Of a stretch of 33,438 nt of DNA, positions 25,399-33,438 are shown piece after piece. The stretch is taken from assembly GCA_012522045.1 (NCBI GenBank), contig JAAYLC010000179.1, positions 1-33,438 of the forward strand, written 5' to 3'. The notes under the pieces are model-generated. The model did no database searches. It was not told where the DNA came from and was given only the letters and a program-made list of their open reading frames with translations. Origin of the DNA: Bacteroidota bacterium. GTDB lineage: Bacteria > Bacteroidota > Bacteroidia > Flavobacteriales > Flavobacteriaceae. Every line of letters starts with the position of its first letter. Positions within the stretch are counted from its first letter, which is position 1. Made by a program: the position numbers and the translations under genes.

Positions 25399-26142
25399 AT
25401 GAAACGAATACTTCTCCTTCTTAGCTTAACAGTGTTGGCAGCTTGCAGTTCCGAGAATGCTTGGGATTGTTTGAAAACCGCCGGAAATTCGTTGATACAA
25501 GAAATGGCAGTTCCTGAATTTGATAAAATTCTGGTCTGGGATGGAATCGAACTTATTATCGAACAAGGCACGGAACACAAAGTAAAAATTCAAACCGGAG
25601 AAAATTTATTGACTAAAATAAATGTTTCAGTTTCTGATGGGCAACTTCAAATAAGTCAAGATTTAAGCTGTAATTTTTTTCGTGATTATCCCGATGTGTC
25701 GGTCACCGTAACCACTCCCGATTTAAAAGAAATCAGGAGCAGCACCGGATACGGTATTCACAGCAAGGGCATTTTAAAGTTTGATTCCTTGCATTTATAC
25801 TCGGAAGATACCGCAGGCGATTATCATAACAGCGGTGATTTTAATTTAACGTTAGATGTTCATGAGCTTTTTGTTGTTGCGAACGGAAATTCTGCTTTTT
25901 ATCTGAAGGGCAAGGTAGCAAAGTCAAATTTTGGACTTTATTCTGGGGATTGCAGAATTTATGCTGAAGATTTGATAATCGGTGACCTTGAATTTTTTCA
26001 CCGAAGTACCGGTGTCATAGTGGTGAATCCGCAGCATTCTTTAAAAGGTAAAATTGTTTCTTTGGGAGATGTGATTTCCAAAAACCGTCCGCCGATTGTG
26101 GAAGTAGAAACGCTTTTTAGAGGAAAATTGATTTTTGATTAA
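25399..26142 (+). CDS. GIN-domain (DUF2807) lipoprotein
   Basis: A 247-residue lipoprotein: MKRILLLLSLTVLAACSS gives lipobox LAAC (Cys16). The rest is a repetitive right-handed beta-helix-like pattern seen in DUF2807 head-GIN proteins: FDKILVWDGIELIIEQG, VTTPDLKEIRSSTGYGIHSKG, LHLYSEDTAGDYHNSGDF and LYSGDCRIYAEDL. These proteins are called putative adhesins, but no function is established. ATG at 25399 is used; the longer frame begins at a TTG inside the previous gene. It follows the deacylase by one base and overlaps the convergent gldA end by 4 bp. Confidence 0.8.
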   Translation: MKRILLLLSLTVLAACSSENAWDCLKTAGNSLIQEMAVPEFDKILVWDGIELIIEQGTEHKVKIQTGENLLTKINVSVSDGQLQISQDLSCNFFRDYPDVSVTVTTPDLKEIRSSTGYGIHSKGILKFDSLHLYSEDTAGDYHNSGDFNLTLDVHELFVVANGNSAFYLKGKVAKSNFGLYSGDCRIYAEDLIIGDLEFFHRSTGVIVVNPQHSLKGKIVSLGDVISKNRPPIVEVETLFRGKLIFD

Positions 26143-27044
26143 GAAGTTTTGGTGGCTGTCAAGTCGTTGAAAAGTTTTTCCAAAGTCACGCTCTTTTGGT
26201 GCAATTGAAGAATTTTCAAACCGTTGTCGTGAGCAAAATCAAAAACTTTTCCGCGCATGTCATCGGAAGTTTTAAAATAAAGATGATAGACAAAATCAAT
26301 CGGATTCTCCACTTTGTCCAATGCAGGTAGTTCCTGAAAAGCGACATTTTCTATGCGATAATCAAATTCAACTTCAATAATTTGTTGTTGATTTTTTTTC
26401 AAGGAATCCATGGTTTCGTCCAAAACGATTTTTCCTTTGTTGATGATAATTACACGATCGCAAATGGCTTCTACTTCCTGCATAATGTGCGTGGATAGCA
26501 AGACGGTTTTTTCTTTTCCGGCATTTTTGATGAGCTGACGAATTTCAATCAGCTGATTTGGATCTAATCCCGTGGTGGGTTCATCGAGAATGAGCACTTC
26601 CGGATCGTGAAGTAAAGCAGCGGCGAGACCCACGCGCTGGCGATATCCTTTTGATAACTGCCCGATTTTTTTATTGGCTTCGGGAAAAAGTCCGGTCATT
26701 TGGATGACTTCTTCCGTTCGTTTTTTCGAAACCTTATAAATTCCGGCATTAAATCGTAAATATTCCCGAACGTACATATCGAGATAAAGCGGATTGTGCT
26801 CGGGCAAATAACCGATGTTTTTTTTGACGGAAATGGGCTGTTCCTGTGTGTGAAATCCGCTGACGAAAGCTTTGCCTTCACTGGGCTGAATATACGAAGT
26901 GAGGATTTTCATCATCGTTGATTTTCCGGCGCCGTTTGGGCCCAAAAACCCGACAACTTGTCCTTTTTCGGCAGCAAAGGAGACCTGGTCAAGCGCTTTT
27001 TGAGCTCCGTAAAACTTGCTTATATTTTCAACACGTATGGACAT
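26139..27044 (-). CDS. gldA: Gliding-motility ABC transporter ATP-binding protein GldA
   Basis: ATPase that pairs with the GldF/GldG membrane subunits in gliding Flavobacteriia. It has 301 residues, matching GldA. Walker A is GPNGAGKST (35-43), signature LSKGYRQR (130-137), Walker B and D-loop ILDEPTTGLDP (152-162), and H-loop His186. The C-terminal third (about 215-301) is the extra domain of this subfamily. gldF and gldG are not in this window; in Flavobacterium johnsoniae too gldA lies apart from gldFG. A general DrrA/CcmA-like exporter ATPase is the alternative. It has no same-strand neighbours close by, so it is probably monocistronic. Confidence 0.85.
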   Translation of the reverse strand: MSIRVENISKFYGAQKALDQVSFAAEKGQVVGFLGPNGAGKSTMMKILTSYIQPSEGKAFVSGFHTQEQPISVKKNIGYLPEHNPLYLDMYVREYLRFNAGIYKVSKKRTEEVIQMTGLFPEANKKIGQLSKGYRQRVGLAAALLHDPEVLILDEPTTGLDPNQLIEIRQLIKNAGKEKTVLLSTHIMQEVEAICDRVIIINKGKIVLDETMDSLKKNQQQIIEVEFDYRIENVAFQELPALDKVENPIDFVYHLYFKTSDDMRGKVFDFAHDNGLKILQLHQKSVTLEKLFNDLTATKTS

Positions 27045-27177
27045 CTTCTAAATGCGTAAAATTAGCTATTTTTTATACATATGGTTCCAATTCACAGTTC
27101 GAATTTAAAAAAAGAAAATAAGCCTTAAAAATTGATTAAAGATTGCGTTTGTCATTCATCAAATCTTTTAAAACAGT

Positions 27178-27185
27178 TATTTTTG
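27178..27185 (+). promoter_or_regulatory. -7 promoter element upstream of aroG/aroQ
   Basis: TATTTTTG, a perfect TAnnTTTG, 123 bp before the start codon. A TTTG lies 26 bp further upstream, somewhat farther than normal -33 spacing. The leader contains an 8-codon ORF (27192-27218) and a weak AT-rich dyad (27203-27212/27226-27234). Confidence 0.45.
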
Positions 27186-27308
27186 TTTCATATGAAAACC
27201 GATGAAAAAAAGCATTAAAACAAATCTTTTTTCACAAAAAATATCAAATAAATTCGATTGAAAATTTTCGCTATATTCATCCGGTTATAGGTCGCTTTAA
27301 CAATACGT

Positions 27309-28385
27309 ATGCAAAACAATAAAAAATTTCGTACTTGGTTAGACGCTTTTGCATTGTCTCATCCGCTGGTCATTGCAGGTCCTTGCAGTGCAGAAACTGA
27401 AGAACAGGTACTTGAAACCGCACGACAGCTAAAAAATTCTGAAGCAACCGTTCTCCGTGCAGGAATTTGGAAACCGAGAACCCGTCCCGGGAATTTTGAA
27501 GGGGTAGGCGCTTTGGGATTAAAATGGATGCAAAAAGCAAAAGCAGAAACAGGGTTGTTGTTAGCCACTGAAGTAGCAAACCCACATCATGTTGCGCTGG
27601 CATTGGATCATGATATCGATATTTTGTGGATTGGAGCGCGAACCACCGTTTCCCCTTTTAATGTTCAAGAAATTGCTGAAGCTGTAAAAGGAACCGATAA
27701 AATTATTCTTGTGAAAAACCCTGTGAATCCGGATTTGGCACTGTGGCTTGGTGCTGTAGAACGATTTTTTAATATCGGAATTACAAAATTAGGAGTGATT
27801 CATCGCGGTTTTTCTACGTATGACAAGTCAAAATACAGAAACTTACCCGAATGGCAAATTCCCATAGATTTACAAAACCAATTTCCAGATTTGCCGCTTA
27901 TTTTAGATCCTTCGCACATTTCAGGAAAAAGAGAAAATATATTGGAGTTGAGTCAAACTGCAATGGATTTAAATTATGACGGATTGATGATAGAAACGCA
28001 TCCCAATCCCGATGAAGCTTGGAGCGATGCCGAACAACAAGTGACCCCCCAACAGCTTTTTGAAATCTTTAAAAATCTAAAAGTTCGAGAAAAAGAAGGA
28101 AGTACCGAAACTTATAAAGATGAATTGAATCGGTATCGGAAACATATTGACGTCATCGATGATCAAATAGTTCAACTTTTGGGGAAACGGATGCATATAG
28201 TAGATGGTATCGGTGAACTAAAACATAAAAACAACGTTGCCATTTTACAAGTAAAACGATGGAATGAGGTCTTGAAAAGAATGATTGCTGCCGGAAAAGA
28301 AAATAATTTGAGTGAAGCATTTGTCATGCAACTCTATCGGGCGATACATCAGGAATCTATTGAACATCAACAAAAAAATAAATAA
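27309..28385 (+). CDS. aroG: Bifunctional DAHP synthase/chorismate mutase
   Basis: Catalyses the first step of the shikimate pathway and the branch step to prephenate. It has 358 residues in two domains. Residues 1-255 are type I-beta DAHP synthase (VIAGPCSAET, LRAGIWKPRTRPGNFEG, EVANPHHVALAL, IWIGARTT-like LWIGARTT, VKNPVN, and DPSHISGKRE). Residues about 265-358 are an AroQ chorismate mutase helix bundle (RYRKHIDVIDDQIVQLLGKR, QVKRWNEVLKRM). The fusion with the mutase at the C-terminus is typical of Bacteroidota and may give feedback control by prephenate. The start of rsgA lies 2 bp past its stop. Confidence 0.95.
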   Translation: MQNNKKFRTWLDAFALSHPLVIAGPCSAETEEQVLETARQLKNSEATVLRAGIWKPRTRPGNFEGVGALGLKWMQKAKAETGLLLATEVANPHHVALALDHDIDILWIGARTTVSPFNVQEIAEAVKGTDKIILVKNPVNPDLALWLGAVERFFNIGITKLGVIHRGFSTYDKSKYRNLPEWQIPIDLQNQFPDLPLILDPSHISGKRENILELSQTAMDLNYDGLMIETHPNPDEAWSDAEQQVTPQQLFEIFKNLKVREKEGSTETYKDELNRYRKHIDVIDDQIVQLLGKRMHIVDGIGELKHKNNVAILQVKRWNEVLKRMIAAGKENNLSEAFVMQLYRAIHQESIEHQQKNK

Positions 28386-28387
28386 GT

Positions 28388-29329
28388 ATGCGAGGCAGGG
28401 TCTATAAATCAACAGGAAGCTGGTACCGCGTAAAATCTGAGGGTGTTTTTTACGATTGCCGAATCAAAGGACGTTTTCGAGTGGAAGGCATTCGCAGTAC
28501 GAATCCGATAGCAGTAGGGGATTATGTTCGTTTTAACATTGAAGAAAAAGGGGATGAAACGGTCGGAGTAATTTATGAAATTGAAGAAAGGGAGAATTAT
28601 ATCATCAGAAAATCGGTAAATCTTTCCAAACAAACCCATATCATCGCTTCGAATATCGATACTGCTTTTTTGATTGTTACTCTTAAAAATCCGGTGACTT
28701 TTACAAGTTTTATCGATCGGTTTTTGGTTACGACCGAAGCTTATCACATTCCGGTCGTTTTGTTGTTTAATAAAATTGATTTGTACGATGAAGAAGAATT
28801 GATAGAATTGAAATACCTGATCAGTTTGTACAGAAATATCGGATATGATTGTGTAGAAATTTCCGCTTCAAAGCAAATCAATATTGAAAAGGTGAAGGCA
28901 CTGATGCTTGGAAAAACCACTGTTTTTTCCGGACATAGCGGCACCGGAAAAACCACTTTGGTCAATGTGATAGAACCCGGACTTGATTTAAAAACATCGG
29001 AGATATCTGAGCAGCATTTGCAGGGACAACACACAACAACTTTTGCCGAAATGTTTGATTTGTCTTTTGATGCGCAAATAATTGATACGCCGGGAATTAG
29101 AGGTTTTGGTGTGGTTGAAATGGAACGTGAAGAAATCGGAGATTATTTTCCTGAATTCTTTAAATTAAAACACGAATGTAAGTTCAACAATTGTCTTCAT
29201 TTGGAAGAGCCACAATGTGCTGTTAAGGAAGCTCTTGAGAATGAGGAAATTGCGTGGTCTCGCTACAACAGTTACCTTCAATTATTGGAAGGAGAAGAAA
29301 ATCAATACCGCAGAGATATTTACGAATAA
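28388..29329 (+). CDS. rsgA: Ribosome small-subunit GTPase A
   Basis: Circularly permuted GTPase in late 30S assembly, 313 residues. The OB-fold N-terminus has GDYVRF (45-50). The G motifs come in permuted order: G4 NKID (128-131), G5 ISAS (158-161), G1 GHSGTGKT (182-189) and G3 DTPG (233-236). The zinc knuckle is Cys264, Cys269, His271 and Cys277. It is in an operon with the DAHP synthase gene, a positional link seen in Flavobacteriia. Convergent with the DUF488 gene, 13 bp apart, with no clear terminator. Confidence 0.96.
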   Translation: MRGRVYKSTGSWYRVKSEGVFYDCRIKGRFRVEGIRSTNPIAVGDYVRFNIEEKGDETVGVIYEIEERENYIIRKSVNLSKQTHIIASNIDTAFLIVTLKNPVTFTSFIDRFLVTTEAYHIPVVLLFNKIDLYDEEELIELKYLISLYRNIGYDCVEISASKQINIEKVKALMLGKTTVFSGHSGTGKTTLVNVIEPGLDLKTSEISEQHLQGQHTTTFAEMFDLSFDAQIIDTPGIRGFGVVEMEREEIGDYFPEFFKLKHECKFNNCLHLEEPQCAVKEALENEEIAWSRYNSYLQLLEGEENQYRRDIYE

Positions 29330-29342
29330 TCGGGAGTCCAAA

Positions 29343-29690
29343 TTACTTTCCTTCCAGATATGTTTTTAAAACCACCGCTTGGTTATGTATTTCGTCTTTA
29401 GCACCATACACTAAAGTCAGTCGTTTTTCCGTTGCATACGTTTTCAGTTTTTCTACGAATTCCAGATTTCGATCGAGTTCTTTTCTGTATTTAATTGAAA
29501 ATTCTTTAAAAAGTGCTTCCTGATGGTTATACCATTTTCGCAATTCCGTTGAAGGCGCAATTTCTTTCATCCATTCTTGAAGATTGGCGTTCTCTTTTCT
29601 AATTCCGCGAGGCCAAACACGATCGACTAATACGCGAATGCCGTCCTCTTTGGAAACAGGTTCATAGATGCGTTTAATTTGAATGTCCAT
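29343..29690 (-). CDS. DUF488 family protein (YeaO-like)
   Basis: A 115-residue soluble protein. RVLVDRVWPRGIRKENANL near the N-terminus and KRLTLVYGAKDEIHNQAVVLK at the C-terminus are the recognisable DUF488 blocks. The family is widespread, and no biochemical role is established. It starts 24 bp downstream of the TDO-like gene and is probably co-transcribed with it. Confidence 0.88.
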   Translation of the reverse strand: MDIQIKRIYEPVSKEDGIRVLVDRVWPRGIRKENANLQEWMKEIAPSTELRKWYNHQEALFKEFSIKYRKELDRNLEFVEKLKTYATEKRLTLVYGAKDEIHNQAVVLKTYLEGK

Positions 29691-29714
29691 TTTTTTAAAA
29701 AAGGAGAATGAAGA

Positions 29715-30617
29715 TTACATTCCCCAGTTTTTTAATTCTTCTTCATTCCACAATGTGGGAAAGAATTTACGCTGTTGAAACCTCGGACTCAGATATTTTT
29801 TCCATTCAGATCCGCCAGTTGCAGCTTTGGTTTCACCTTTGCTGTCCAAAAAGTACTGTGCGGTTTCAAGATGGACAAGCGGCCATTTGACATTATAAAA
29901 ATGATCAAATTCCCGCAGTTTGTTTTTTAATTCTTCTGAAGGATTTTTCATTTGTGCAAAGCGTTCTTCTAAGGTTTTGCCTTCAACTTTTCGCGCCAAT
30001 TGTTTAAAATCGTCTTCGTATTTTTCAATGAACAATTTCAAAGTTAAAGTCATTTTTCCGGTTTCTCTGTTCATTCCGGCATCTTTCCAATAAATATTTT
30101 CAAAATAATCGTCAAGTGTGGGATTTTCGGGCAAACGCGCTCTTCCTTTGTCATTGATTAAATTCTGTAGGCGCGTGGTGTATAATTCTAGAAAGCGAAA
30201 GGAAGCACTCTGAAAACCGCTGGCTGGGGTGAGCGCAAATCGGAAAATGTTATAATCGTCATAATCCATTCCGTACTTCATAATATCAAATGAAGTAATC
30301 AGTAAATTGGTATACCTGTTTAAACGTTCCAATTTATCAAGCCAAATATTTTCGGATAGCTGTGCTGCTTCTGAAAGTTGTTTGATCTCGTGCAGCATCA
30401 TTTTTAAAGTCAATTGCGTGACTTGATGGTACATTACAAAAATTTTCTCGTCTTTGAAATTTGTTCGCGTTTTCTGCAAAGAAAGAAGGGTGTCAACCTG
30501 AATGTAATCCCAATACGTGATGGGTTTAGTCTGTAACAAACCTTTTAAATAGGTTTCTGTTTTTTCACCTAAAGCGCGGTATTTTGCGTCTAATTGGTCG
30601 TATAACTCTTGACTCAT
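29715..30617 (-). CDS. Tryptophan 2,3-dioxygenase family protein
   Basis: A predicted heme dioxygenase of 300 residues, opening the indole ring of tryptophan to N-formylkynurenine if it behaves as its family. Family blocks are VMYHQVTQLTLKMMLHEI, with distal His64, and FRFALTPASGFQSASFR (125-141), where Arg126 would contact the substrate carboxylate. His249 in WPLVHLETAQ is the likely proximal heme ligand, and TGGSEWKKYL follows. The protein is divergent compared with proteobacterial TDO, so substrate identity is not certain. ATG at 30617 is chosen; the longer frame adds a hydrophobic, uncharacteristic N-terminus. No other kynurenine-pathway genes are in the window. Confidence 0.82.
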   Translation of the reverse strand: MSQELYDQLDAKYRALGEKTETYLKGLLQTKPITYWDYIQVDTLLSLQKTRTNFKDEKIFVMYHQVTQLTLKMMLHEIKQLSEAAQLSENIWLDKLERLNRYTNLLITSFDIMKYGMDYDDYNIFRFALTPASGFQSASFRFLELYTTRLQNLINDKGRARLPENPTLDDYFENIYWKDAGMNRETGKMTLTLKLFIEKYEDDFKQLARKVEGKTLEERFAQMKNPSEELKNKLREFDHFYNVKWPLVHLETAQYFLDSKGETKAATGGSEWKKYLSPRFQQRKFFPTLWNEEELKNWGM

Positions 30618-30664
30618 GAGTATGTGATTTAAAAATTCTAAAATATATAAAGTTATTACAAAAT

Positions 30665-30699
30665 AAAAAACCTCGTTATACAAAGAAACGAGGTTTTTT
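30665..30699 (-). terminator. Intrinsic terminator after ppiD
   Basis: AAAAAACCTCGTT (30665-30677) and AACGAGGTTTTTT (30687-30699) form a 13-bp perfect stem with a 9-nt loop. Read on the minus strand it ends in a run of U, 26 bp past the ppiD stop, before the TDO-like gene. Confidence 0.9.
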
Positions 30700-30724
30700 T
30701 ATATTTCGGACAAAAAGATATGAA

Positions 30725-32833
30725 TTAGTAAAATTCTGCTCTGTTGTCTTTAATTTTTGCCTTGTTTTTTATTGCATCCAATGCCTTATTGTTAGCTTGT
30801 CCTCGTTGTTGTTGAGAAATTTGTTGCGCTTGACTTCTGTAATTGTTAAGATTGGGTGCAGGAGTTAATGAATTGACACGAACCATATAAACGCCTTCTC
30901 TTCCGTCAATTAAACCGGAAGTTTCACCTGTTTTGGTTCCAAATGCAGCTCCCACAACTTTCGGCTCAGTTACGGAGTCAAAAGTAGGACGACTCATATT
31001 GATGTTTGTTGCAGAACGAATGTTTGTATTTTGAGAACTAGCGATGTCTTCCATACTCATTCCCGCAATTTTTTCTCTGATCTTTTGGGCTTTCTTTTCT
31101 TTGATAAGAATAGGTTTTACAGTAGATTCAGCATCACTTGCAGAAAGCAATCCTTTTTTGTTTTTACGGGTAAGTTGTGCAATTACGTAACCGTCAGAAA
31201 TACTGAAACGTTTAATATCTCCAACTTTTGTGTCTTTGTTGAATGCCCAAGATACAATTTCCCGATTGGGGCCAATTCCGGGGATTGTGACTTCCATCGG
31301 ACTGATTTTATTAACCGGACGTATTTCGAGATTCTGAGCTTCGGCAAGTTGCCCAAAATCGCCATCGGCTACAGCCACTTCAAATTTTGTTGCCTCCGCA
31401 AAAAGGGTATTCATCGTATTTTCCGAAACTTCAATACTTTGTGTAATCGTAGCTAATTTTACTGCTTTTTTAGGTTCAGATTGTTCGCCTACCTGAATAA
31501 TATGAAAGCCGAAATCGGTTTCAACCAATCCGATGGCACCTTCGGGATTGTTAAAAATAAATTCATCAAAAGGAGGAACCATTCTTCCCGGGGTGGTAAT
31601 TCCTAAATCACCGCCGTTATTTTTTGAAGGATCATCGGAAAATTCCTGTGCCAGTTCTTCAAATTTTGAAGGTGTCCTTCTTACAACAGAATAGATACTG
31701 TCCGCTAATTTTGAGGCTTCTTCTTGGGTGCGGGTAATGTCGGCACCTGCTCGAAGCGTTCCTGCATAGCGAATAAGAATATGCTTAGATTCAGTGGAAT
31801 CGGGCATATATTTTGTATCGATAATTCTTGTAATATTAAACGTGTTTCCTTCTTTATATGGACCGTAAACATCACCTTCTTCCAATGCGATAAGATCAGA
31901 AGCAACCGAATTTGGCAGTTGATTTTCAAACAACCAACGATCGGTATACCCTACATCGGAATGAAGATTTACAAAATCTTCGTAATTTTCAATTTCTTTA
32001 AAGCTCGGCAAGGTATCATTTGTCTTGGTTGCCACGTTGTATTCTACACGATTTTCTAAAAGTGCGGCAATTTGGGTGCGTGCTTCTTCGATATCTTCTT
32101 CTGAAGGTTCTTCAACGAAGTGGACATATTCAAAATCGGCAGTTGCTTCGGTTTCAAATTGTTTTGGTCGTGCTTTGATATAGGCTTCAATTTCTTTGGT
32201 AGTAACAGAAATTTCTTCATCCGGAATAGAAGAGTAAGGGACGGAAACATAAGAGAAATTGATGTTGTCATTGTCAAAGTGATGTGCGTATTCACCTTCG
32301 AGCTGACTAGCGCGAATTCCGCCACGAATCATATTAAAATAGGTGTCTTCTTTAATATTTAATTCAAGCGCTTCCTCAAACCGAATCCAATCCATATACA
32401 TTTGAGGAGAGGATGCTTTGATTGTTGCGATGTATTCTTGAATTCTTGCATTTTCAACCACTCCGGCTTCATTGGTGAAAGTTGGATTGTTTGCCAAAGC
32501 TGTTCGCATCGCTGTATTCAACTGACCTCTCTCAGCGCGAATCCCTACTTTTTCTGCTTGTTCCTCAATAAGAACGCGTCTTAATTCTTGTTCCCAAACC
32601 CGATTCATTGCAAGTGTGGTATTCGCATTTGTGTTTCGCTGAGTCGCTTCAACTTCTCGCATAAAGCTTTCGCGCGGAATATCTACTCCGTTGATTGTTG
32701 CAATATTGGTCGGAGCTGTCATTCCTCCGCCGCCACTCACGAGAATATCGCTTAAAATAAATGCAAAGAGAGCCATTGCAATAATGAGAATAAGGAAAAT
32801 TCCTCTTTTTCTGATACTGTTTAAGATTGCCAT
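30725..32833 (-). CDS. ppiD: PpiD-like membrane-anchored peptidyl-prolyl isomerase
   Basis: Periplasmic chaperone/foldase tethered to the inner membrane, helping outer-membrane and secreted proteins fold. It has 702 residues. One membrane helix lies at about 11-32 (GIFLILIIAMALFAFILSDIL), followed by a SurA-like N-terminal chaperone region. A parvulin domain covers about 346-451 (SKHILIRYAG, LAQEFSDDPSKNNGGDLG, FGFHIIQVGEQ). A long C-terminal region of helical character completes the protein. Its length is slightly above Escherichia coli PpiD and normal for Bacteroidota. It has its own promoter and terminator. The SurA-N/PpiD family is firm. Confidence 0.92.
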   Translation of the reverse strand: MAILNSIRKRGIFLILIIAMALFAFILSDILVSGGGGMTAPTNIATINGVDIPRESFMREVEATQRNTNANTTLAMNRVWEQELRRVLIEEQAEKVGIRAERGQLNTAMRTALANNPTFTNEAGVVENARIQEYIATIKASSPQMYMDWIRFEEALELNIKEDTYFNMIRGGIRASQLEGEYAHHFDNDNINFSYVSVPYSSIPDEEISVTTKEIEAYIKARPKQFETEATADFEYVHFVEEPSEEDIEEARTQIAALLENRVEYNVATKTNDTLPSFKEIENYEDFVNLHSDVGYTDRWLFENQLPNSVASDLIALEEGDVYGPYKEGNTFNITRIIDTKYMPDSTESKHILIRYAGTLRAGADITRTQEEASKLADSIYSVVRRTPSKFEELAQEFSDDPSKNNGGDLGITTPGRMVPPFDEFIFNNPEGAIGLVETDFGFHIIQVGEQSEPKKAVKLATITQSIEVSENTMNTLFAEATKFEVAVADGDFGQLAEAQNLEIRPVNKISPMEVTIPGIGPNREIVSWAFNKDTKVGDIKRFSISDGYVIAQLTRKNKKGLLSASDAESTVKPILIKEKKAQKIREKIAGMSMEDIASSQNTNIRSATNINMSRPTFDSVTEPKVVGAAFGTKTGETSGLIDGREGVYMVRVNSLTPAPNLNNYRSQAQQISQQQRGQANNKALDAIKNKAKIKDNRAEFY

Positions 32834-32931
32834 TTGATTGTTACAGAATTTAAATTTCTATTCTCTCCATACAGAAAGCACAAGAAAGTTTATTGCCGTT
32901 TAATTCCTAAGAAATTAGATAAATTTGGGGG

Positions 32932-32939
32932 CAAAAATA
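32932..32939 (-). promoter_or_regulatory. -7 promoter element for ppiD
   Basis: Minus-strand TATTTTTG, a perfect TAnnTTTG followed by C, 99 bp upstream of the ppiD start. No -33 TTG at standard spacing. Confidence 0.5.
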
Positions 32940-32993
32940 GTATTTTACATTCACTAATAAAAAGTTAAAATAAAAAATGTTTATTTTCAGTCA

Positions 32994-33438
32994 TTAATCT
33001 TCAGTATGTACTGTCATTTCCACTAGTTCAATCTTCGTATTTGAGACTTCTAAAATTGTAAATGTAAAATTGTCTATCACTACTTTTTCGCCTTGTTCAG
33101 GGATTTCTTCAGTAAAGTAAACGATGTAACCGCCCAGGGTTTCATAGTGTTCATTTTCTTCTATATCTATGTTGTAGGTTTCATTTATATAATCGACTTC
33201 CAATCGTGCAGAAAAGCGATAGTGTCCCTCAGAAAGGACATCTTCCGTCAGTTCCGTGGTGTCGTGTTCATCTTCAATTTCTCCAAAAAGCTCTTCAATA
33301 ATGTCTTCAACCGTGATGATTCCGCTTGTTCCTCCGTATTCATCCACCACCACAGCAATGCTTTTTCGTCTTTTGGTAAGGGCATTGAGAACATCTTTGG
33401 CAAGCATGGTACCGGGCACAATAATAACAGGCATCAGA
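32994..33438 (-). CDS. CorC/HlyC-type (hemolysin family) membrane protein, C-terminal part
   Basis: The 3' part of a gene running off the right edge; about 147 residues are visible. It begins in the second CBS domain (KSIAVVVDEYGGTSGIITVEDIIEELFGEIEDE), followed by the CorC_HlyC transporter-associated domain (YRFSARLEVDYINETYNI, ETLGGYIVYFTEEIPEQGE, FTILEVSNTKIELVEM). The missing N-terminus would carry the CNNM/DUF21 membrane domain. These proteins are linked to magnesium or cobalt efflux. GldE of gliding bacteria shares this architecture, but the neighbourhood (ppiD, not gldD or ssb) favours the general paralogue. The first in-frame ATG inside the window (33432-33434) is internal, not the true start. 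Confidence 0.88.
   Translation of the reverse strand, partial: LMPVIIVPGTMLAKDVLNALTKRRKSIAVVVDEYGGTSGIITVEDIIEELFGEIEDEHDTTELTEDVLSEGHYRFSARLEVDYINETYNIDIEENEHYETLGGYIVYFTEEIPEQGEKVVIDNFTFTILEVSNTKIELVEMTVHTED

Noticed and set aside
31031-31456. 141-codon plus-strand frame inside ppiD
   Set aside because: Antisense to ppiD; Phe/Arg/Asn-rich low-quality translation with no domain.
32994-33438. GldE, to match gldA
   Set aside because: Architecture alone cannot separate GldE from general CorC/HlyC proteins, and the ppiD neighbourhood favours the latter.
1-33438. CRISPR arrays, tRNA genes, transposons or prophage modules
   Set aside because: No regular repeat-spacer pattern, cloverleaf, transposase, integrase or phage structural gene was seen on either strand.

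Overview
The window reads as ordinary chromosome of an AT-rich member of the Flavobacteriia (Bacteroidota), probably a Flavobacteriaceae species. Signs of this are a GldA-type gliding ABC ATPase, a secreted peptidase ending in a type IX secretion (T9SS) sorting domain, a fused DAHP synthase/chorismate mutase, several perfect Bacteroidota-type -7 promoter elements (TAnnTTTG), and start codons preceded by A-rich stretches rather than Shine-Dalgarno motifs. I found no rRNA, tRNA, CRISPR array, insertion sequence, prophage or obvious pseudogene.

Layout. At 1-61 is the 3' end of an unidentified plus-strand gene, followed by a hairpin-rich gap. From 181 to 5386 six minus-strand genes run in one direction: a KAS III (FabH-like) enzyme, a methyltransferase, a family 2 glycosyltransferase, an alkaline phosphatase lipoprotein, then the lipid-transport ABC permease and ATPase MlaE/MlaF. 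A bidirectional terminator (5476-5513) separates them from gcvP (5540-8389). A UbiA-like membrane protein (+) converges on an ECF sigma factor/zinc-type anti-sigma pair (-). Then come a T9SS-exported M28 aminopeptidase and a DUF2135 lipoprotein (+), closed by a strong terminator. The minus-strand operon purK-purE-M3 peptidase follows, then catalase. The plus strand next carries adk-obgE, a DUF4136 lipoprotein with a TPR protein, an Mpl/MurC-like ligase with a serine/threonine dehydratase-like enzyme, and a PagL-like deacylase with a GIN-domain lipoprotein. gldA lies on the minus strand, then aroG/aroQ-rsgA (+). The window ends with minus-strand DUF488, a tryptophan 2,3-dioxygenase-family protein, PpiD and a truncated CorC/HlyC-type membrane protein.

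How the genes fit together. Much of the content is envelope biology: lipid transport (MlaEF), peptidoglycan recycling (Mpl-like), lipid A modification (PagL-like), outer-membrane protein folding (PpiD), lipoproteins and T9SS cargo. The rest is housekeeping: purine synthesis, one-carbon/glycine metabolism, aromatic amino acids, ribosome assembly GTPases and peroxide defence.

Most likely to repay a second look: the KAS III-methyltransferase-glycosyltransferase-phosphatase run feeding into MlaEF; the UbiA-fold protein that kept only one Asp-rich motif; the possibly leaderless DUF4136 gene flanked by a 14-bp direct repeat; and the structured gap at 61-180. I do not see a convincing new defence or mobile system.
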